Shown here: piece after piece, positions 14,546 through 19,143 of the stretch
How positions within the stretch are numbered: the first letter of the stretch is position 1
Layout of the letters: the number at the start of each line of letters is the position of its first letter
DNA from: Deltaproteobacteria bacterium
GTDB taxonomy: Bacteria; Desulfobacterota; Syntrophia; Syntrophales; UBA2210
Direction of reading: 5' to 3'
DNA: 19,143 nucleotides
NCBI GenBank assembly: GCA_011056825.1
Contig: DSBH01000125.1
Location: 1 to 19,143, forward strand
Program-made: the position numbers and the translations under genes
The notes under the pieces: model-generated
What the model saw: the letters and a program-made list of their open reading frames with translations, nothing else
Told to the model about the DNA's origin: nothing
Database searches by the model: none

Positions 14546-15481
14546 ATGGCTGACAACGGTGATACGGGTTTTTTCTCGCGGTTGCGGGAAGGCCTTTCAA
14601 AAACGCGCAGGGGTTTCGTAAAAAACCTGGAAGAAATGGTGGTCGGGGAACGTGTTATTTCCCGTGAATTTTACGATGAACTCGAGGAAACGCTTATCGC
14701 GGCGGACATGGGACCGGTTTTCGCGGCGAATGTCATAGAAGAAATGAAAAACCGGGCGAAGCGGAATGAACTGGATCGCCGCGACGCGCTCATGAACGTG
14801 CTGAATGACTACATGCTTTCCATACTGGAAGCAAGCGACAAGCCCCTTCGAATACCGAAAGACGATCTGTTCACGATCATGGTGGTCGGTGTCAACGGAA
14901 CGGGGAAAACGACCACGGTCGGCAAGATAGCCTCACGCCTGAAACAGGAAGGAACAAGCGTCATGGCCGCGGCGGCAGATACTTTCCGCGCCGCCGCCGT
15001 CGAACAACTCGACGTCTGGTGCCGCCGGGCCGATATCCCGCTGATCAAGCATCCCACCGGCGGCGACCCTTCAGCGGTGGCCTATGACGCAATTCGGGCC
15101 GCCCGGTCCCGCGGGATCAATGTTCTCCTTGTCGATACGGCGGGACGGCTTCATACCAAGACCAACCTTATGGACGAGTTGAAAAAAATAAAGCGTATCA
15201 TGGCACGGGAACTGCGGGGCGCGCCGCATGAAACGCTCCTGGTGCTGGACGCCGTAACCGGACAGAACGCACTCAACCAGGCGAGAATGTTCAACGACGA
15301 AATCGGCGTTACGGGTCTTGTTCTCACGAAACTGGACGGTACTTCCAGGGGAGGAATCATCATCAGGATAGCCGATGAGCTGAAACTCCCCATCCGGTTC
15401 ATCGGGATCGGTGAACAGGCGGACGATCTCCGTCCGTTCGACGGCAGAGAATTCGTCGAGGCGCTCATGTCTGCCCGCTAA
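14546..15481 (+). CDS. ftsY: Signal recognition particle receptor FtsY
   Basis: A 311-residue SRP-receptor GTPase that docks ribosome-SRP complexes at the inner membrane for co-translational insertion. Residues about 1-100 form a helical N domain. The G domain has G1 GVNGTGKTTTVGK (115-127), DTFRAAAVEQL (145-155), DTAGRLHTKTNLMDEL (197-212), TKLDGTSRGG (261-270) and GIGEQADDLRPFD (287-299), the last two being FtsY hallmarks. The long acidic A domain of the E. coli protein is absent, as in many bacteria. I use the ATG at 14546, which has AAGGA 6 nt upstream; an in-frame GTG at 14525 would add seven residues without support. The phosphatase gene begins 16 nt after the stop codon. Confidence 0.96.
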   Translation: MADNGDTGFFSRLREGLSKTRRGFVKNLEEMVVGERVISREFYDELEETLIAADMGPVFAANVIEEMKNRAKRNELDRRDALMNVLNDYMLSILEASDKPLRIPKDDLFTIMVVGVNGTGKTTTVGKIASRLKQEGTSVMAAAADTFRAAAVEQLDVWCRRADIPLIKHPTGGDPSAVAYDAIRAARSRGINVLLVDTAGRLHTKTNLMDELKKIKRIMARELRGAPHETLLVLDAVTGQNALNQARMFNDEIGVTGLVLTKLDGTSRGGIIIRIADELKLPIRFIGIGEQADDLRPFDGREFVEALMSAR

Positions 15482-15497
15482 ACCACGATCGCGAACA

Positions 15498-16145
15498 ATG
15501 GAACGCATATTCGCCATAGGAGACATTCACGGTTGTTTCGACAAGCTTGAAAAACTCATGGGAATAATCCCCCTTGAGTACGGAAACGACCGGCTTGTGT
15601 TTATCGGCGACTATATCGACCGGGGACCGCGATCACGGGACGTGGTCGATTTTGTCATCGATATCAGAAAACGCTTCGAAAAGGTCACCTGTCTGCTGGG
15701 CAATCATGAAAGCATGCTTCTTCAGTATCTCGACCGCCCCGGCAGTGAAACCAGGTCCCTTTATTTTCTCAACGGCGGCGACGCCACCGCAACATCCTAC
15801 GGATACTGCGAACCACCGGAAGAAGATATGATAGACATACCCACGGAACATCTCGATTTTTTCCGGAGTCTTCTCCCCTTTTATGAAACTCCGGATTACA
15901 TTTTCGTCCACGCCGGGCTTCGCCCGGGCGTCCCCCTGTGTGAGCAGAATCTCGACGATCTCGTCTGGATACGCCACGAATTTATTTACTCGGACTTCGA
16001 CTTCGGAAAAACCGTCGTTTTCGGTCATACGCCCTTCAGCAGTCCCCTGATAGAAGGCAACAAGATCGGCATCGACACGGGCGCTGTTTACGGCGGCAGC
16101 CTGACCTGTGTCGAACTGCCGTCGAAAACAATCTACGAGGTGTGA
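15498..16145 (+). CDS. PPP-family serine/threonine phosphatase (metallophosphoesterase)
   Basis: A 215-residue metallophosphatase with all PPP motifs: GDIHG (8-12), GDYIDRG (37-43), GNHE (68-71), HAG (138-140) and GHTP (176-179). These residues bind two metal ions and place the enzyme with bacterial PrpA/PrpB-like and Ap4A-hydrolase-like phosphatases; the protein substrate is unknown. The reading frame extends upstream to 15411, but the ATG at 15498 starts the conserved MERIFAIGDIHG segment, and the extra region would overlap ftsY. No strong ribosome binding site is visible, so coupling to ftsY translation is likely. Its stop (16143-16145) is directly followed by the formiminotransferase gene. 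Confidence 0.92.
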   Translation: MERIFAIGDIHGCFDKLEKLMGIIPLEYGNDRLVFIGDYIDRGPRSRDVVDFVIDIRKRFEKVTCLLGNHESMLLQYLDRPGSETRSLYFLNGGDATATSYGYCEPPEEDMIDIPTEHLDFFRSLLPFYETPDYIFVHAGLRPGVPLCEQNLDDLVWIRHEFIYSDFDFGKTVVFGHTPFSSPLIEGNKIGIDTGAVYGGSLTCVELPSKTIYEV

Positions 16146-16147
16146 AA

Positions 16148-17044
16148 ATGCCCGTTATCGAGTGCGTACCCAACTTCAGCGAAGGCAGAAAAAAAGAGCG
16201 GGTGATGGCGATCGTCGACGCCGCCAACTCCGTGCAAGGCGTGAAAGTGGCCGATTTCAGCATGGACGGGGATCACAACCGGAGCGTCCTCACGCTCATG
16301 GGGCCTCCCGAAGCAATCGTTTCTGCGGCGCTGGCCGCTTCCGAGCAAGCGGTGGCCCTTATCGACATGCGCGAACAGCGGGGCGCGCATCCCCGTATCG
16401 GAGCCGTGGACGTTGTTCCCTTTATTCCACTGAGAAACGCTTCCATGCAGGACGCCGTCGACGCCGCACACCGTTTCGGCCGGGAATTCGCAGAACGAAC
16501 GGGAGTCCCCGTTTATTTTTACGGCGAAGCGGCCCTCGTGCCCGAAAGGAAAGTACTCGCCGACATCAGGCGGGGAGAATACGAAAACCTGGCCGGCCGC
16601 CTTTCCGATCCCGCCGGGTTTCCCGACGCGGGTCCTGTCCATTTCAACCCCCGGACGGGCGCGACTTCCGTGGGCGCGAGAAAACCTTTGGTGGCTTTCA
16701 ATGTCAACCTCGACACGGACAGCGTGGAGGCGGCGCGGGCCATCGCCCGGGCCATACGGTACTCATCGGGAGGGCTCGATCACGTCCAGGCCATCGGAAT
16801 ACGGCTCGCAGACCGCGGCATCGTCCAGGTTTCCATGAACCTCACCAACTGCGAAGCGACACCGATCGCCGTTGTTTTCGACGCAATACAGAAACAGGCG
16901 AATGCCCTGGGCGTGGACATCCTCGAATCCGAACTTGTGGGGCTCATGCCGGAAGCGGCTCTGGCGGGAACTACGGCAGAACACTGTTGCATCCGCGACT
17001 TCAGCGACAACCGGCTGATAGAATACCACCTTCGGAACATGTAG
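16148..17044 (+). CDS. ftcD: Glutamate formiminotransferase
   Basis: A 298-residue stand-alone formiminotransferase that moves the formimino group of N-formimino-L-glutamate (or formiminoglycine in purinolytic anaerobes) to tetrahydrofolate. Characteristic segments are VPNFSEGR (7-14), GDHNRSVLTLMG (41-52), AHPRIGAVDVVPFIP (80-94, where His81 corresponds to the catalytic histidine of the mammalian enzyme), GATSVGARKPLVAFNVNL (171-188) and a C-terminal SMNLTNCEATPI stretch. The C-terminal cyclodeaminase domain of the mammalian bifunctional enzyme is absent, so a separate cyclodeaminase must exist elsewhere. I choose the ATG at 16148, because GAGGTG 5 nt upstream is a good binding site; a GTG at 16142 would overlap it. 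No histidine-utilisation gene is adjacent. Confidence 0.93.
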   Translation: MPVIECVPNFSEGRKKERVMAIVDAANSVQGVKVADFSMDGDHNRSVLTLMGPPEAIVSAALAASEQAVALIDMREQRGAHPRIGAVDVVPFIPLRNASMQDAVDAAHRFGREFAERTGVPVYFYGEAALVPERKVLADIRRGEYENLAGRLSDPAGFPDAGPVHFNPRTGATSVGARKPLVAFNVNLDTDSVEAARAIARAIRYSSGGLDHVQAIGIRLADRGIVQVSMNLTNCEATPIAVVFDAIQKQANALGVDILESELVGLMPEAALAGTTAEHCCIRDFSDNRLIEYHLRNM

Positions 17045-17145
17045 GATGATTCAAAACCCGGCAAATACAAGCTTTTCGAAAACATGGTCTCATCGAGACC
17101 GCAAAATCCGGTTCATCACAACACGTGCAAAGGGGGCAACCGACA

Positions 17146-17793
17146 ATGACGAACGATCAACGCGAAAAAGAAGGCGGTTCCGCGGGATCTGGCAGGGTTC
17201 CGACACGCGAAGAGGCCATGACGTTGCTGAAACAGTACAACAAGAGTGAAAGCCTTATCGCGCATGCCCTGTCGGTGGAGGCGGCTATGCGGCACTTTGC
17301 TCCCAGGTACGGAGGCGATCCCGATGAATGGGGCATTGTCGGGCTGGTTCACGACCTCGACTACGAATTATACCCGGAGCTTCACTGCGTCAAAACACGT
17401 GAAATACTGGAAGAACATGGATGGCCCGAGAAATACATTCGAGCCATCATGAGCCACGGCTGGGGAATCTGCACCGACGTGGCGCCGGAATCGGACCTGG
17501 AGAAAGTGCTGTACGCCGTTGACGAACTGACCGGCCTGATAACAGCTGCGGCACTTGTTCGGCCGTCCCGGAGCGTCATGGACCTGACCGCCAAATCCGT
17601 AAAAAAGAAATGGAAGGACAAGCGCTTTGCCGCGGGCGTCGACCGCGGCATCATCGAACGAGGCGCCGGCATGTTGAACATTGAAATCACCGACCTTATT
17701 ACCGGAACCATCGAGGGAATGCGCGAGGTAGCCGGACAGATCGGCCTGGAACAGCACGGTGAATCGCAACCGGGTGTTACCCCGAAATCATGA
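17146..17793 (+). CDS. HD-domain metal-dependent hydrolase
   Basis: A 215-residue cytoplasmic protein of the HD superfamily. Metal ligands are visible as His40 (IAHALSVE), His69-Asp70 (LVHDLDYE), His104 (MSHGW) and Asp126 (AVDELTG). HD proteins of this size act as phosphohydrolases or phosphodiesterases on nucleotides and related compounds; the exact substrate is unknown. The first 20 residues are low in complexity and probably disordered. The ATG at 17146 is preceded by AAAGGGGG (17129-17136), 9 nt away; an in-frame GTG at 17125 would add seven residues and place the binding site inside the gene. It follows the formiminotransferase gene by 101 bp, and its last 17 bp overlap the convergent TauE/SafE gene. 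Confidence 0.9.
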   Translation: MTNDQREKEGGSAGSGRVPTREEAMTLLKQYNKSESLIAHALSVEAAMRHFAPRYGGDPDEWGIVGLVHDLDYELYPELHCVKTREILEEHGWPEKYIRAIMSHGWGICTDVAPESDLEKVLYAVDELTGLITAAALVRPSRSVMDLTAKSVKKKWKDKRFAAGVDRGIIERGAGMLNIEITDLITGTIEGMREVAGQIGLEQHGESQPGVTPKS

Positions 17794-18493
17794 AAAGACC
17801 CAGAAGCCCCATGACAATCAACATGACTCTGCGAAACGCCGACTCGCCGATTCGACCGTAGAGCAGCGATCCGGCCCAGGTCCCCACCAACAGCAGGGGA
17901 AGACCCGCCACGAAATAATACAGTACCGTTCCCGTAACCAGCCCCCCCACCGCCTGGCAGGTCACGACGATTATTCCCGAAGCGGCGAAAAACCCCTGGA
18001 GCGTGATCTTGATCTCGTCCTTCGTCCATGATTGAAGCGACGTGTAGACGATAACAGGCGGGCCGGCGGCGCTGACGGCGCCGCCCAGAAAACCGGCCGT
18101 AAAACCGAACGCATAGGCCCAGACCTTTCCCATGGTCACGACGACGGGCTTAAACAGGAGCCCGTACAAGGCGTAAATGATCAGAACAATCCCGATGATG
18201 ATCTGCAGGAGCTGTCCGTCCGTTCGCGCCAGCAGCACCACGCCCACCGGAATACCGGGAATCGAACCGAGGAAAAGAGGATAAATTTTCCTCCAGTCCC
18301 AGTGCCGGCGCAATTGCACCAGCAAAAATATGGTCAGTGCCTCCCCGAAGAGAGCCACAAGGGGAATCACTGTCTTGATATCCAGAAAAAGCGCCAGCAG
18401 CGGCAGAGACAGCAGGACCGACCCGAATCCCGAGAGTCCCTGAATGAACCCCGCGCCAAAGGCTACGATACACAACAGAAGATATATTTCCAT
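17777..18493 (-). CDS. TauE/SafE-family anion permease
   Basis: A 238-residue integral membrane protein with about seven to eight hydrophobic segments. The two family repeats are recognisable as GFIQGLSGFGS (15-25) and GFLGGAVSAAGPPVIVY near the middle of the chain. Members transport sulfite, sulfoacetate or other organosulfur anions out of or into the cell; the substrate here cannot be told. A ribosome binding site AAGGAGGGG (on the minus strand, read from 18521 to 18513) lies about 20 nt before the ATG, with a GGGGA-TTT-TCCCC hairpin between them, an unusual spacing. The gene is on the opposite strand to its neighbours and its last 17 bp overlap the HD-hydrolase gene. Confidence 0.9.
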   Translation of the reverse strand: MEIYLLLCIVAFGAGFIQGLSGFGSVLLSLPLLALFLDIKTVIPLVALFGEALTIFLLVQLRRHWDWRKIYPLFLGSIPGIPVGVVLLARTDGQLLQIIIGIVLIIYALYGLLFKPVVVTMGKVWAYAFGFTAGFLGGAVSAAGPPVIVYTSLQSWTKDEIKITLQGFFAASGIIVVTCQAVGGLVTGTVLYYFVAGLPLLLVGTWAGSLLYGRIGESAFRRVMLIVMGLLGLFMISG

Positions 18494-18957
18494 TTCGAAT
18501 ACGGGGAAAATCCCCCCTCCTTATGACCGCGGCAGGCGGGCCAGACTCAGTTTTCACCGTACCCGGTCGCACGCGGGTCCACACGGCGACGTCATTCCTT
18601 ACGTTTCCCTGTCGGCACGACATGATGACAAACCGAACAAAACCCCCGCAATCACGGAATGTTCTTGCCGTATCGATCCGCCGCGACGGCACCCGATCGC
18701 GGGACCATAGACCAGGTTACCCCGTCAGGTCAATGCAAGATTCTGACGCCACACTTTCTCTCGTTCCATACGGACGCGCAGGTGCCGCAACGGCCGACAC
18801 CGCCGGAGAAAAAAATTGACAAGGACCGCCCCTTCGAATAATCTACCGCAACCGAATCGTGGGAAACACAAAAAATCAGCCGCGGCATTGAGACTTCCAT
18901 ATTGTTCGAAAAACGGCGGCGGACCAACTATACATAACCACGTGATCACACAGTCAA
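18494..18957. other. Gene-free stretch before tRNA-Arg (464 bp)
   Basis: Between the TauE/SafE start and the tRNA I find no gene that I can support. A plus-strand frame of 98 codons (18523-18819) and a 180-codon minus frame that runs through the permease gene show no domain. The stretch holds the candidate tRNA promoter, a weak inverted repeat (CGTCAG 18723-18728 with CTGACG 18743-18748), and presumably the permease promoter. Confidence 0.6.
18816..18844 (+). promoter_or_regulatory. Candidate sigma-70 promoter of tRNA-Arg
   Basis: A perfect TTGACA (18816-18821) is followed after 17 bp by TAATCT (18839-18844), or after 15 bp by the better-matching AATAAT (18837-18842). It would start transcription about 110 nt before the tRNA, allowing a 5' leader to be removed by RNase P. 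Confidence 0.5.
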
Positions 18958-19034
18958 GCCCCCGTAGCTCAGCAGGATAGAGCACCGGATTCCTAATCCG
19001 GGTGTCGCGCGTTCGAATCGCGCCGGGGGTACCA
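18958..19034 (+). tRNA. tRNA-Arg(CCT)
   Basis: A complete cloverleaf can be folded by eye. The acceptor stem is GCCCCCG (18958-18964) with CGGGGGT (19024-19030). The D stem is GCTC/GAGC. The anticodon arm is CCGGA-TTCCTAA-TCCGG, giving anticodon CCT (arginine, AGG codons). A five-base variable loop precedes the T arm GCGCG-TTCGAAT-CGCGC. The discriminator base A and an encoded CCA complete the 77 nt. The single weak pair is G1-U72. tRNA-Arg(CCT) is a frequent integration site for genomic islands. Confidence 0.95.
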
Positions 19035-19042
19035 GTAATAAC

Positions 19043-19078
19043 GGGGAGTTAGCGAAAACCGCTAGCCCCTTCTTTTTT
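19043..19078 (+). terminator. Rho-independent terminator of tRNA-Arg
   Basis: A stem of GGGG (19043-19046) and TAGCG (19050-19054) pairs with CGCTA (19060-19064) and CCCC (19066-19069) around an AAAAC loop, with a small internal bulge. The run TTCTTTTTT follows at 19070-19078. Confidence 0.8.
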
Positions 19079-19082
19079 GCGT

Positions 19083-19100
19083 GCTACCCTATAGCTACCC
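19083..19100 (+). repeat. Short direct repeat GCTACCC x2 downstream of the tRNA
   Basis: GCTACCC occurs at 19083-19089 and 19094-19100, with starts 11 bp apart, about one DNA turn. Such spaced repeats next to a tRNA 3' end resemble arm-type integrase binding sites. No integrase gene is visible in the remaining 43 bp. Confidence 0.4.
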
Positions 19101-19143
19101 CCGCCGCCCACAAAAAAAAGCAGGATTGCTCCCGCCCCATGAC

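Noticed and set aside
16108..17049. 313-codon plus-strand frame
   Set aside because: It overlaps the formiminotransferase gene in another frame and its translation is Arg/Gly/Pro-rich low-complexity sequence, typical of an out-of-frame reading of GC-rich coding DNA.
18150..18692. 180-codon minus-strand frame running into the intergenic region
   Set aside because: Most of it is an out-of-frame reading of the TauE/SafE permease, with no domain in the remainder.

Overview
The window reads as chromosomal DNA of a moderately GC-rich strict anaerobe, most likely a member of the Desulfobacterota (former Deltaproteobacteria), possibly a Syntrophales-like lineage. That placement is inference. It rests on a Hyd/Hnd-like NADH-oxidising operon, DRTGG-domain proteins, an acyl-CoA ligase, formiminotransferase and an SMC-FtsY neighbourhood. 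No 16S rRNA gene or other phylogenetic marker is present to prove it. I see no CRISPR array, insertion sequence or complete prophage.

Left part (1-7670): a TetR-type repressor on the minus strand faces a plus-strand operon across a 359-bp region that carries strong inverted repeats. The operon runs: DRTGG protein, RsbW/SpoIIAB-like ATPase, second DRTGG protein, PHP phosphoesterase, second GHKL-type ATPase, NuoE-like [2Fe-2S] subunit, HndB-like protein, and a 1018-residue fusion of a NuoF-like NADH/FMN module with a GltD/NfnB-like FAD/NADPH module. A terminator-like hairpin follows. This looks like a bifurcating NADH-oxidising operon in which the usual [FeFe]-hydrogenase gene is absent and an NADPH module is fused to NuoF. 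The most likely product is a soluble NADH/NADPH transhydrogenase that may also use ferredoxin, preceded by a five-gene accessory module of unknown mechanism. This is the most interesting system in the window.

Middle (7670-10740): a DUF554 membrane protein on the plus strand overlaps tail-to-tail with a minus-strand pair, a fatty-acyl-CoA-ligase-like enzyme followed by an isochorismatase-family hydrolase. A 16-bp palindrome lies between the ligase and smc.

Right part (10740-18493): smc and ftsY, then closely packed genes for a PPP-family phosphatase, a stand-alone glutamate formiminotransferase and an HD-domain hydrolase. A TauE/SafE-type permease on the minus strand overlaps the end of the HD gene.

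Right edge (18494-19143): a 464-bp gene-free stretch with a near-consensus promoter leads to tRNA-Arg(CCT) and a strong terminator. After it comes a short repeated motif (GCTACCC twice) that hints at an integration site for a mobile element beginning beyond the window.
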